This document shows, piece after piece, positions 23,832 through 33,758 of a stretch of DNA of 64,000 bases (position 1 is the first letter of the stretch; every line of letters starts with the position of its first letter). The stretch is from the NCBI GenBank assembly GCA_027563935.2, contig CM050447.1:10260501-10324500 (forward strand). The letters run 5' to 3'. Source of the DNA: Costus lasius. Lineage: Eukaryota > Streptophyta > Magnoliopsida > Zingiberales > Costaceae. The notes under the pieces are model-generated. The model was not told the origin of the DNA. It was given only the letters and a program-made list of their open reading frames with translations, and searched no databases. Position numbers and translations under genes: made by a program.

Positions 23832-25057
23832 TGTGATGACTATTCTTCTCCAAGGCCGGGCCAGAGGACTGGCATGGGCGACGGCCCAAGTCCACTGCCA
23901 AATCCCAACCCAGCGAGGTGCGCTGGGCGAGTGAAGCGGACGGAGCGGAGGGCTTCGTCCCTGGGCGCGATCTGCGGCGGATCAACGGCGCCATCTCCGG
24001 CTCCATTCCCGACGCTGGAAGCAGCGAGGTCGACGGCGACTTCCTCGCCTTCTTCTCTGGCAGGATCGGCGAGCGGACGGGTTGCGGATGAGGTGCGTGG
24101 ATCCGACGGAAACTGCGGCTGGCGGGCGGAAAGGGAAAGATGGCTGGCACCGGCTGGACTTTCCAAAGAGGGAGGCGCCCTTTCCTTTAAGACGTCGGGC
24201 AGCGAGGAGACGGAGAAGAGGAGGGGGAGGGGAGCTTCATCTTCAAAGCAGAGGAGGGAAGGCGGCTTCCCTATCTCAGGCCCGACGATACCTTCCCAGC
24301 TCGAGTTCGTCCAGGCAGAAGAGGAAGAGGAGGGGGAGGTGGGTCCGGAGCCGGTGGTGTGCTCCTCCGCCTCCCCCGATGATGGCAGCGGCGACTGGCG
24401 GCGATCACCTCTTCTCCCCCGTTCCAGGGCGCTGGCCCTGATGCCGTCGTCCGAGGGTGACGATGAAGGGAGACCAGCAAGGTCTCTTTCCGGAGCTGCA
24501 GCTCCGATGCCGTCGCAGAGGGTGCAACAAAGAAGTTTCTCCGGTGAGTGAACTTGTAAGTCGACGGCGAAGTGCCGTCGACGTGAGGGAGCGAGAGAGA
24601 GAGGTGAGGAAGAGGGTTTATGTAGGTTGTTTGGCCAGCAACGTAAATTTCCCTTACTCCTGTGTTCTCTTCTCCGGCTCCGGCGGGAGCTTTTCTGGGT
24701 TTTCCGACGGTTCTGTCTTCCTTCACCATCTCCCCGACCACAGCTTCCGGCGGTCCGGCGACGAAGGCTGAGGCTCGGACGAGGGGTCCGAGCCTGCCGC
24801 ACGTCCTCAGCCCGTCTACCTTCGCCTCCGGTGAACGAATGCCGTCGGCAATCTCCGGACGCAGGCGGCGTCCGCACGAAGATGACGCCTCGGCTGGCGT
24901 TCATTTCGAGGGAGGAGGCGTTGACTTGAGTCAACCAAATCGACGCGCGTGAAGATTCGAAATCGAAATCGGATTTCAATTTCTGATTTTCGGGTGTCGG
25001 TACACATACGGAGGCGAACGGGTGACGTGAATTAGGCTGAATTGGGTGGGCGTGACA
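23832..25057 (+). repeat. 3' LTR of the 3.2-kb element
   Basis: Direct copy of 21862-23094. It starts TGTGATGAC after the purine tract, ends GTGACA, and is followed by the CCTTT duplication. Confidence 0.92.
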
Positions 25058-25062
25058 CCTTT

Positions 25063-25882
25063 CTATTACTTGGTTGGGCTCACCATATACCACATGCATG
25101 TGGGCTGTCTCTATCTGGCACTTACTCGTACATGGTCATATGTCACTTTGCATGTCCTCACAATCATAAAGTTCCTGCTAAAGTTTTGTATTCTTCTTCC
25201 TTTTTAAAAAATCTATCTTTAGTTGGATAGTCTAACCCTTAGTAAAAATAAATTTAATTGAATGGCTCCAATTCACAACCTTCAGAAATAAACTCTATAA
25301 AGGGTTTATTAAATTTATCACTAAAAAGCATTCAGGCACTATGTTCGCTGCCATACCATTTGGTGAATGAGTTGGTTCGTATCACTTTGCCACTTTAACT
25401 TAAAAAAAATATCCGTTTTTCCAGTCTCATCGATGTTAAAAATTAACTCTTCATTCTGTTTTCAAAGTCAGATAAACAACTGGCCATGTGATCTAATCGT
25501 AGAAAACTAAGCACAATGACGTGCCTCCTCTACCGAAAATTTTGATTACTAAATAAATAAATAAGCATCTCTTCTTCATCCAGCAATAGATCTATGTATA
25601 TTGCTCAGCATTGAGCAAGGATATCTAAAATATGAGACTTTTAAATATTTTTATATTAATAAAAATAATAATATATTTTTATTTAAATTTTTTATGCCGT
25701 ATATATTATCCACATTTTATAAAGTATAATTTCTTAAATTTTAGTGGTAGCAAACTCACCCACAAATTATTACATTGTTAACTATTCATCAATAACTCTA
25801 CAAACAAAAAAAAATGAAAAAGAAAATAAATAAACTGGAAATTACTACTCGACATTAATTTGCATTGTGAAAATCTAACTTT
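25063..25882. other. Intergenic, 3' side of the ATL gene
   Basis: AT-rich, with an A/T-run region (25640-25860). No ORF of note. It probably includes the ATL 3' UTR at the right edge. Confidence 0.5.
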
Positions 25883-26599
25883 TCACTGTCTCTCCAAGCC
25901 TTCCACTCCTCCCTGCGCCCTTCTCCCAGTCGCCCTTTCCCAGCTCAGCATTCTCCGAAACGACGACCCCAGCCGCGCGGAGGCCGAGTCCAAGTCCTTG
26001 GAGAGGAAGCCCGACGACGCGGCTTCCTGAGACGTCGCAACGGCGTCTGACGCTTCCTCGGCCCACGAATCGCCGACGTCAAGTGCGACGAAGGCCGGCG
26101 GAGGCACCACGGCTGCGCGGCACACCGGACAGGTGGAGTGCGATCCCAGCCACACATCGACGCAGCCGATATGGAAAAGGTGGTTGCAATCGGGCAACAG
26201 CCTGACGATCTCCGCCTCCTCCACCGCGCTCAAGCAGATGGCGCACTCGGCGGCTGCGCCGCCCCGGCATTCTTCTCCGCTGTCCTTTTTCGCTGACGTT
26301 CGGTAAGGCTGGGTGGGAAGCGCGGCGATGGCTGAGGCGTCGAGCCCCACAGTGGCGGCGGGGTCGTCGTGGGGGTTGCTGACGTAGAATCGGAGTGTGC
26401 GGCGGAAGCTGCCCTCCCGGTGCCGGCGGAGGAGGACGTATCGGACGTAGAGGTGGAGGAAGATCATGAGGACCACAACGGAGCCGAGGCAGATGACAAC
26501 GGTGGCGAGGATCCTCGTGTTGAGGTCGTAGCTGCCTCTTCTCTCATCGTAGACAAACAACCCGCTGCCGCCACCGCCGGATCCAGAGTTACTATCCAT
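25883..26599 (-). CDS. ATL-family RING-H2 E3 ubiquitin-protein ligase, 238 aa, intronless
   Basis: Membrane-anchored E3 ligase of the plant ATL family, which passes ubiquitin from an E2 to target proteins, often in defence or stress signalling. One transmembrane helix spans about residues 30-53 (ILATVVICLGSVVVLMIFLH), followed by basic residues. The family's GLD motif is at 85-87. The RING-H2 at 119-160 has Cys119, Cys122, Cys138, His140, His143, Cys146, Cys157 and Cys160, in the ATL spacing C-2-C-15-C-1-H-2-H-2-C-10-C-2-C. The Trp in DVWL, used for E2 contact, is present. An in-frame ATG 23 codons upstream exists. I chose the one at 26599 because it sits in GCCGCCATGG-like context and puts the Gly/Ser-rich extracellular tail first. 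The gene has no intron, as is usual for ATLs. Which ATL subgroup it belongs to cannot be told by eye. Confidence 0.95.
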   Translation of the reverse strand: MDSNSGSGGGGSGLFVYDERRGSYDLNTRILATVVICLGSVVVLMIFLHLYVRYVLLRRHREGSFRRTLRFYVSNPHDDPAATVGLDASAIAALPTQPYRTSAKKDSGEECRGGAAAECAICLSAVEEAEIVRLLPDCNHLFHIGCVDVWLGSHSTCPVCRAAVVPPPAFVALDVGDSWAEEASDAVATSQEAASSGFLSKDLDSASARLGSSFRRMLSWERATGRRAQGGVEGLERQ

Positions 26600-26770
26600 C
26601 GCGGCCGCCAAAAGTTTTGCCAACACAACTCCTCTGTGTGTGTTCTCTGGTTTATTTATTCTTGCCAACGAAGTGTGATTAAACTACACTTTATTCTTGG
26701 GACCAAAAGCAAATGAACCAGTTGGAGACGAGAGGATATTGTTAACTATCTTTTGATGCGATTCCGAATT

Positions 26771-26990
26771 GGTCAAAGAAAGGCGACAGTTTGCGATCGA
26801 TTGATTATTGTTTGACCCTTTTCTGTATGTATTATTAGGTTGACTGGTTGAGCATGAGGTAATTGTCAAGGGTTGACTGAGAAATTTAAGGTGGCTCGAC
26901 ACGCCGGTTCGTCGCATGATGCAGTCAAGTACTTAAGTTGAACGCTTTTACGTCGGCAATTGCAGCAAGGCTGTGGTGTACGAGTTGACC
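26771..26990 (-). promoter_or_regulatory. Cluster of six W-box cores upstream of the ATL gene
   Basis: TTGAC(C/T) cores, on either strand, lie at 26771-26776, 26812-26817, 26840-26845, 26873-26878, 26923-26928 and 26985-26990. A further TTGACA-type core is at 26864-26869. All are 170-390 bp upstream of the chosen ATL start. W-boxes bind WRKY factors, and many ATL genes respond to elicitors. Regulation here is inferred from motifs only. An AT-rich ATAAATAAA near 26651-26662 could serve as TATA box. Confidence 0.55.
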
Positions 26991-29900
26991 TGTTTTTTAC
27001 AAACGATGATACGGAGTACAACTTTCCGCTAGCTTAATTTATCTAATCGCATCTTTAGTTTTACTTGTCATCATGAAAAAATTTTAGAGATTGAGCGCAC
27101 TAAGAAGTAATCGGGTAACACTTTTTTATTGCATTGGTCAGATTTTAGTTTCCGGACTCGAATTTGATTAATCTCGAGAAGTTCTTGCAGTAATTGGTCC
27201 CAGAAATGTTTCATTGACTTGACTCCCCCAGTTATTTGGTTTATGATTGCGTGATTAGGTCTTGTGTTATTTGATTTCTCTGTTCTGACTCCAAAAATGC
27301 TTTACCGTTGTGCATCATCTGACCAAGTAGCTTGAGTATGGAAAATAAGTTTCACGAAACACGATTACTATAGATACAATTTGTTTTTCGTAACGTGTTT
27401 GCTTTAAATCTGCATATAGAGACCAAGCGCGGAGCAACTGTTAGAACTTCACTGTAAGCTATTCAAATGGTGTCGGGGCATTAATACCTTCGCTGCTGAT
27501 TGTTTTACCTATTTTTAAAAGCAACGATGCGCATTTTAAAGATGTAATGTGAATGTGTTTGTTACTTGTCATTAATTAACTGACTGACTGCCTAAAATTC
27601 TTGTTGTTGAAAAAAGGAATTGCAAAACATCAAATTGAATTTCATCGGTACTACTACTCTGTATGTTAACTTGGCAAATTGAGTTTTATAAAGGGTGACT
27701 AATGTATATATTATGAAAATCTAGCTAAAAGACATATTTATCCCCATTAGCATAATAAAAAAAATATATAAATATAATTTTGCCTCTGTATACTCTGGAG
27801 CCGTGACATGATATAAGTGAATGGAATTGTGCAGTTGTTCTCAGTAATTTTTTCCATCATATATATAAGTGAATAGAATTGTACAGTTGTTCCGAGTTGT
27901 TTTTGTATAGTGTATCCCCTAGACTAATAATCTTAGAAGAGAAACTATTGGCTCCCCTCTCCTTTTTCATTTTCTTCCCGTTTCCCGTTGTAGTTTCTTT
28001 CATCCTCGGAATAAATTATGGACCTGCTTTACGTAATCTTTCCCCGTCGAGAATATGCAAAATTAAGGAGTAGACCTTATCCTTCTTAAAAGAGAATAAA
28101 GGACATGAAAGATGCTTCATCATAAAGCGGCAACTCTTTCTCTATTAAAAGTATACTTACTATTATTATGCACCGAATCCACAGTTTCGTTACACATTGT
28201 CATTGAATTTTCATTTGCTTATATTAGGCATTATCCTTGGCTTCTCCTTGAGCTAGTAAATTCTCAACCAAAGTTCTGCTGAACTCAGGATGATATTCTA
28301 GAACGACTTGGATGGATTGCTTGCGTTTTGGTTGATGAACAGACTTCTATCGGCGAGGATGAGCAGGTACATAGTTTATTATTTTGGCTACTGCTATTTT
28401 GTTTACTTACAATTACGTCGTGCTCATTTAGGCATTGTACAGAGAATTATAAAAGAAAGTTCGATTGTTAATTAACTCTACTGAAATTTGACATGAGCAA
28501 GGTTTATTGTTACGATTTTGATAAAATAGGAGCCTGGAACGTCCAGAGGTGGGCGTCCATGCTTTCTTTCTCGAAGATGATACATTGATGCTTGGCATTC
28601 TGTTCTTCACTTCTCCTGGGCTGGACAGGTTTCTGGGGCTGCAAGGCCTGGGCTTCGAAGGGGATTGATTAATTCCAAGCCAATTACTTGACAACACATG
28701 TTTGACTTTTGGAACTAAGCTGAATGCATAAGAGATGGATAATAAATACTTTAGAGAAGCTCAAATTAGTGTAGGACTTTCCTGTCATGACCTAAATCTC
28801 CCAACAAGTATTGATACATTGGATGCGTGACCCCACGGGGAAAAAGTCCAGCGTGTTGAAACAAAATTGAGTGGACGCGGCGCCACTATACAGTTGTTTT
28901 TCATTTGATGACATATTGACATCCACATAATTAAAGCTTTTGAGCAAAGTCATACTGTAGTTAAGTTACTGGTGGGATCATGTAATCGTCCTAATTATTC
29001 CTTGTACAAGTCAAACAATGAACTCATGCTAACGGTACATATGGATGGTCAAACAATAGGAGGTTTTCTTTTTAATATCAGTATTGGTTGAAGGTCCTTT
29101 TGTGCTCATCATTCGACCTTTAGAAGTTTGTAGTTCCATTCTTGAGAGCTTGCACCGAATATTTGGAACTTGAACACACTCAAGAGTCCTCTGGTACGCA
29201 CCTCACACTATCTAAGTGCAAGGACATTGTTTTCTAGGAGGGCATAGCTTCATCCAATATGCATCTATTGAGGTTTCTTCGTGTGTATTGGCCAATGACT
29301 ATGACTGTAAGTGTTGAACTGTGATTTGCCAGCCCGTCCATTAGAAGAATCATTCTGGATCTCTTTTGTCGTCAACGATCCTGCCAAGACACCCACTCGA
29401 ATCTTCAATGTGCAGTTTGCCCGAAGAAGCATACAAATGTGACTGGTTTTTGCATCCTTTTCACTTTGTTAGCACTAGGTGGTCATCTTTCGATTGTTTA
29501 AACTGGTGGGAATTAATGAGGTTGACATAGTCGATGACGCTAGTTTGGTGAACGGAAAAATACTATCTAAAGCCTTTCATGAAGTTCCTTCCTCCATGGA
29601 TTCGACGGAAAAGAACAACTTAGAGGCGAAAAAAGGGACATGTTTTAAGGAACTTTTGATTAGCACACGCAAGTTAGCCACCCAATTCCAGATCAAAATC
29701 TGATTCATGATCCTCCACTAAGGCTAGAACAAAGTGATGGCTTTATTTCCATTTCGAAACAATTAAGCCTCCCCAGTAAACTAAACTAAACCCATGGGTC
29801 GCCACAAGTAGTAAAGTGACTTTGCTCTACAAGTACGACGGTTAAACGTTGGTTTACAGTTGATTGCTTGTCTTTTTGTTCCTGGTGAAAGGCGATAAGC

Positions 29901-30395
29901 GAAGCTCCCACCAATCTGATCTCAGCAAACTGGAAGCCTGACTTATGCCATCACTCTCAGCCACGAACAAGCTCTACAACTGGTTTTTCCTCGTCATCGT
30001 TTTCGTCCTACATCGCGGAATTTTGGTAAGCAGTCGGTGGATAAAAAAAGATTCTAACAAATTAGTCGGCGGATAAGTGTGTTAATCTACTCGGTTCTGC
30101 GCAAGGTTAGGCATCAGCCGATCAAAAAGGAAAAAAAAAGTAAAGAAAAACAATAATTAAGAGACTGGATAGAATTGCATTGGCAACACATGGTACATCC
30201 AGATTACGTGCTCTCATTTGTAGAACTTCACACTGATGGATGTTAGAGCAGAGCAGTAGAACAGAGAAGGGAATTGATTGCAGGGAGAGCAAGAACATAA
30301 GGAAACGTATATTTCTTCTCTTGACAATTACAATATGTGCACTCGATTTTATAATACAGAGCTCTCTACAAAATATGGTAAGAAATTGATACATG
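26991..30395. other. Intergenic, no gene recognised
   Basis: Mostly AT-rich sequence with short ORFs of no recognisable family (for example 28428-28697 on - and 29479-29703 on +). No tRNA-like or clear transposon end was seen. Decayed repeats are possible. Confidence 0.45.
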
Positions 30396-30400
30396 GTAAG

Positions 30401-31358
30401 TGTGACAGTCCCGCCTTTTTAATTTAGTTATGCTCGGATTTAATCCGAGCAGTTCCAGCATGATATGACGTAGACTTGGGCACGAGGGACTGGGCGGAGT
30501 GCTGAGTTTGGCGTGTTATGATGTGAGCCCAGTCGTGTTAGGTCAGGCGGAGTGCTGATGACCCTGTGCGTTATAACGTGAACTCAGATATCGTAGGTTG
30601 GGCGGAGCATCTGTGTGATGCGTTATGACGTGAACCTGGCCATATTGAGTTGGGCAGAGCACGAGGGGTTTGTGTGGCACATTATGATGTGGGCTGGGAC
30701 ACAAGAGGCTGGGCAGAGTGCTTGGATTAGCACGTTATGATGTGAGCCTCGTTGTGTCAAGCCGGGCGGAGTGCCAGAGTTTATATCTATGTCCTAGAGT
30801 TGGACAGCTGATGAAGATCTATTGGAGCGGGTTCTGAGCAGACTCTCATCTAGGAGGCAGATACGACAAGATCTGCGTAGCCCGTGTGGCACGCGATGCT
30901 AGTTCTGGGCAGTTGGGCGTGCACATTAGGGTTGAGTCGTGTATCCTGGTTGTGCCCGCGGACCTGTTGCCATCCGGAATTATATTTCGGGATGTTGTAG
31001 CAGGCGCGTGGTGCGCCAAGAGGCGAGCTTGGCCTTAATTGTGTACGTTTGACACTAGATTTAGCAGGACGTGCGCACAAGGCGGGGCGCTTGTTGGAGG
31101 TTTTGTGCAAAGGCTTCACCAGATTAGGTAAGCAGGTAAGTGGGTGCGATGCACCCCGTGTGGAGGAACCTAGGTGGGAGCGTTAGTTATTTATAGCTAA
31201 CGCATAGGCATGTGGGGATGGAGAGTTTTACTCTGGATCCTCTTAGGTTCCTCCCATGCGGGGTGAAGGCTGAGCCGACAGCGGTGGATTTTGCCTGCCG
31301 GGCAGCTGATTGACGTTTTTCCCTGGCAAAAATCAAAGCCGAGGAAACGGCTGTGATA
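30401..31358. mobile_element. Solo LTR, about 0.96 kb
   Basis: Begins TGTGACAGTCCCGCC, ends GGCTGTGATA, and is flanked by GTAAG at 30396-30400 and 31359-31363, a perfect 5-bp duplication. The terminal CA has become TA. There is no internal direct repeat, so it looks like a solo LTR left by recombination. It contains about five 53-60-bp repeats and, at 31150-31262, an inverted pair (CACCCCGTGTGGAGGAACCT and its near complement) around a GCGTTAG..CTAACGC hairpin. Confidence 0.7.
30478..30785 (+). repeat. 53-60-bp imperfect tandem repeats inside the solo LTR
   Basis: Units start GGGCGGAGTGC or GGGCAGAGCAC and continue with a GTTATGATGTGAGCC-like string. About five and a half copies. The same unit is present at 23540-23720 inside the 3.2-kb LTR element. 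Confidence 0.75.
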
Positions 31359-31689
31359 GTAAGTTACAATGTGGGAACAAATCAATCTTTGCTGTCTGAT
31401 TGATTTGTTTCACTAATGTTGCTAACAATAGAGACGACCTAGTCTTGTAAATAGGCAAAATTCTCATAGTCATAGGTATCATTTTGGACAGTTAATGCAT
31501 AATACTATTGAATCCAGGAACATATAAGCTAGTAGATCAAATTACCGGCTGTTTGACCAAGAAGAAGTCGTGGATATGACTGGGTGCATGGTTGTGTTGA
31601 TAACCCCTCAAACTATATGCTTGGCGCACTTGCTTTTAAAGTTCAAAAAGTCAAAAATAAACTACAGTACGCATGCCCACTGTGAGCTT

Positions 31690-31697
31690 TATATAAA
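31690..31697 (+). promoter_or_regulatory. TATA box of the first CLE gene
   Basis: TATATAAA about 90 bp upstream of the start codon. It is followed by a C/T-rich leader typical of plant transcription starts. Confidence 0.6.
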
Positions 31698-31698
31698 G

Positions 31699-31746
31699 CC
31701 TCCCACAGTCTCTTCCTCCCAACCTCCCACAGTCTCTTCCTCCCAA
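31699..31746 (+). repeat. 24-bp tandem duplication in the CLE leader
   Basis: CCTCCCACAGTCTCTTCCTC plus CCAA occurs twice in perfect tandem between the TATA box and the ATG. It lies in or just before the 5' UTR. Confidence 0.85.
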
Positions 31747-31784
31747 CAGTTGTCTGTGAGCGAGAAGAATACGAATATAGATCG

Positions 31785-32114
31785 ATGATGATGAAAATGA
31801 AGGGCCTGACATCTGTTTTCTGGCTCATCTTGCTCCTATTCTTTAGCATTATTGAATATAGCGAGTCTCGGGTTCTCTTTCTGGAGCACTCGTATCGGGT
31901 TCTTCTTTCGGAGGACTCGTATCGTAATGTGCTCGACCAAACACCGCCTCTGGCGCCGTCGACGATGACGGATGGCCTTGGAAGATGGAAGGCGTTGAGG
32001 GAAATGGAGTTGATAGCTAGGTCGATTCATGGGGGGATGCAAGAGGCCGTGCAGGACTCCAAGAGGCTGAGCCCGGGTGGACCAGATCCTCAACATCACT
32101 CCATGAATCCTTGA
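31785..32114 (+). CDS. CLE signalling peptide precursor, 109 aa
   Basis: Small secreted pre-propeptide. A hydrophobic signal peptide covers about residues 7-28 (SVFWLILLLFFSIIEY). A variable middle follows, with two near-repeats (LEHSYRVLL and SEDSYRNVL). The CLE dodecapeptide RLSPGGPDPQHH is at 94-105, with a 4-residue tail SMNP. CLE peptides are cut out, often hydroxylated and arabinosylated on the central proline, and read by CLV1/BAM-type receptor kinases. This motif is closest to the Arabidopsis CLE1-7 type (RLSPGGPDPRHH). The start is the first of three ATG codons in a row after the TATA box, and the frame is intronless. A second CLE gene lies 1.4 kb downstream on the same strand. Which organ it acts in is not visible. 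Confidence 0.92.
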   Translation: MMMKMKGLTSVFWLILLLFFSIIEYSESRVLFLEHSYRVLLSEDSYRNVLDQTPPLAPSTMTDGLGRWKALREMELIARSIHGGMQEAVQDSKRLSPGGPDPQHHSMNP

Positions 32115-33460
32115 CCACACATGCATAATTTATCAGGTTTATATTTTCTCTCTGAGCGGACATCGCCCATGCATCTAGTGTTGTCTTAGTCAATCAGTTT
32201 TGCTCCTTCAGATGTCTATCCTTGGAGTGAGAATTTTGTAATAGTCAATTCATGAGCAACTGCTGCTCAATGAAAAGTGATTAAAGTGAGATAAATCAAT
32301 ATTGGGGTGGATGATAATTTTTTTTAAAAAAATAAAATCGCATTCATTTCAATCGATATTGAAGAATGCAAGGATGAAATTGTGGTTGACAGGTTGTTAA
32401 CTAAACAATCATAATGTTCTCCTTACTTACTGGTAGTTTTGATGTCTATATATTGAAAGATGGATCCCCTAATCAAAAGTGAATGTTGTGTTCATATTGT
32501 GTGTTCACGTCATGAAATCAAGAATGATAATGTGTGGTATTCTCTTTTAAAAAAGGAAGGGGTTTTTAGAAGTACCTTAATTATATTTAACTAAATTACT
32601 GTTTGATTAAGTTGCACACTTAATGATCTCTCTCATTTTTCATACTTTATTCTACTAGCAAGGGATTAAAGATCAACTTAATCAAAGTATGAAAAATGAG
32701 AGAGATCATTAATGATAATCAACGATCAAGCGGCTGAACTAAATTACTTATGCCCTTGTAAATTTAGTTCTATTTAACTATTATACACTTTTGACTTTCA
32801 ATAGTTCTTGCATTGACATAAGAATAGTTATATATGTTGTCTAATATTACGGTTAATGCAATGCATCTCAATTAATTATCTTTCATGCACCAAGCTGCGG
32901 AGCAACACCCATCCCAGTTGGTTCATATATACAGTGACTTAACTGTTACGTAAGAAGAGTTGAAATCACAGTATATCTACATTTGTTCAGTCAAAGTACT
33001 CCAGTCTTTTATTTGTTCAAAATAATTATAGCTAGCTAGAAAGCTACACAAAAAAGAGGTCACTCAAAAAATCCAGATTAAGACCAGCCACAGCCGCAAT
33101 TTAGAGGTGGTGCACCGGTGTGTCATGTAAGAAGACACCTAATTAATAGCCGTAAAGGCATCATCATGTGGCTTGGGCAAAGTGGAGGGGCCGTTCTGGA
33201 CTATGGGGAATGAAAGGAAGAACCACTGAATCTTAACATTTATTTTTTTCAAGTCTATGTAGCTTGATACTCACAGGCACATGGAGGGAACGATTAAAAG
33301 CGGCGTCATTACATTCAGAAGTAAAAAAACAAAAGGCTATTTATCTATATTGTATGTAGTATTAACTCAGACGCACATGGAGGGGACAAATTGATTGCAC
33401 ATTAGATTCATGTACCCTGGAGGCTCCACCTTCTACTCCAACATTCGTCGTCTGCGACGA
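32115..33460. other. Spacer between the two CLE genes
   Basis: AT-rich, about 1.3 kb. The first part would hold the 3' UTR of the first CLE gene. It contains one strong hairpin (see 32620-32712). No ORF. Confidence 0.5.
32620..32712. repeat. Perfect 29-bp inverted repeat with 35-nt loop
   Basis: 32620-32648 is exactly complementary to 32684-32712. The arms include GATCTCTCTCATTTTTCAT. It may be a remnant foldback element or a transcribed hairpin. Confidence 0.85.
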
Positions 33461-33471
33461 GACCCTCATGC

Positions 33472-33478
33472 TATATAA
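33472..33478 (+). promoter_or_regulatory. TATA box of the second CLE gene
   Basis: TATATAA, 71 bp upstream of the chosen ATG. A C/T and CA-rich leader follows. Confidence 0.6.
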
Positions 33479-33548
33479 TGACATCGACAGCGATTGCATC
33501 AATTGCTCTCCTATCTCTCTCTCACACACACATTGTGTTGTATCGACC

Positions 33549-33758
33549 ATGTCGCGCAGCATTTTCGTGGTGCTCTTGTTCCTTATCTTAAGTAGTCTGG
33601 CCTTGGTTCGCACGAATGAAGCAAGACTGTTGCGTGGAGGCGCCGTCGACCAACAACTGAATGCCCTAAGCATGACGTGGGAGGTGGAATGGAGGGGAAG
33701 GGCCTTAATTTTCAACAAGAGAGAGGTACCTGGAGGACCGGATCCTCAGCACCATTAA
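33549..33758 (+). CDS. CLE signalling peptide precursor, 69 aa
   Basis: Second CLE gene of the tandem pair. The signal peptide is about residues 1-22 (SIFVVLLFLILSSLALV). The CLE motif is the very C-terminus, REVPGGPDPQHH at 58-69, followed directly by TAA. The core PGGPDPQHH matches the neighbour. Positions 2 and 3 (Glu-Val) are unlike the usual Leu/Val-Ser, so receptor preference may differ. I chose the ATG at 33549 over the in-frame ATG at 33468 because the latter lies just before the TATA box and would hide the signal peptide. At 69 aa it is short but within the CLE range. The gene could be expressed and functional; no break is visible. Confidence 0.87.
   Translation: MSRSIFVVLLFLILSSLALVRTNEARLLRGGAVDQQLNALSMTWEVEWRGRALIFNKREVPGGPDPQHH

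Larger units (their letters stand above)
21862..25057. mobile_element. Complete non-coding LTR retrotransposon (LARD/TRIM-like)
   Basis: Two direct LTRs of about 1.23 kb start TGTGATGACTATTC and end GGGCGTGACA. They are flanked by a perfect 5-bp target duplication, CCTTT (21857-21861 and 25058-25062). A primer-binding site follows the left LTR, and a purine tract (GGTGGGGGAGAA) ends at the right LTR. The 737-bp interior has no gag or pol. The LTRs are very similar, differing by scattered substitutions and a small deletion near 23873. The element would need proteins from an autonomous relative. Confidence 0.92.

Noticed and set aside
22003..25099. Long ORFs of up to 419 aa in the GC-rich LTRs
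   Set aside because: Open frames occur on both strands in low-complexity GC-rich LTR DNA and are cut across LTR borders; no domain recognised.
26369..26716. Acidic 115-aa ORF on + opposite the ATL gene
   Set aside because: Antisense shadow of the ATL coding sequence.
28428..28697. 89-aa ORF on - considered as a possible small secreted peptide
   Set aside because: No signal peptide and no known peptide motif at the C-terminus.
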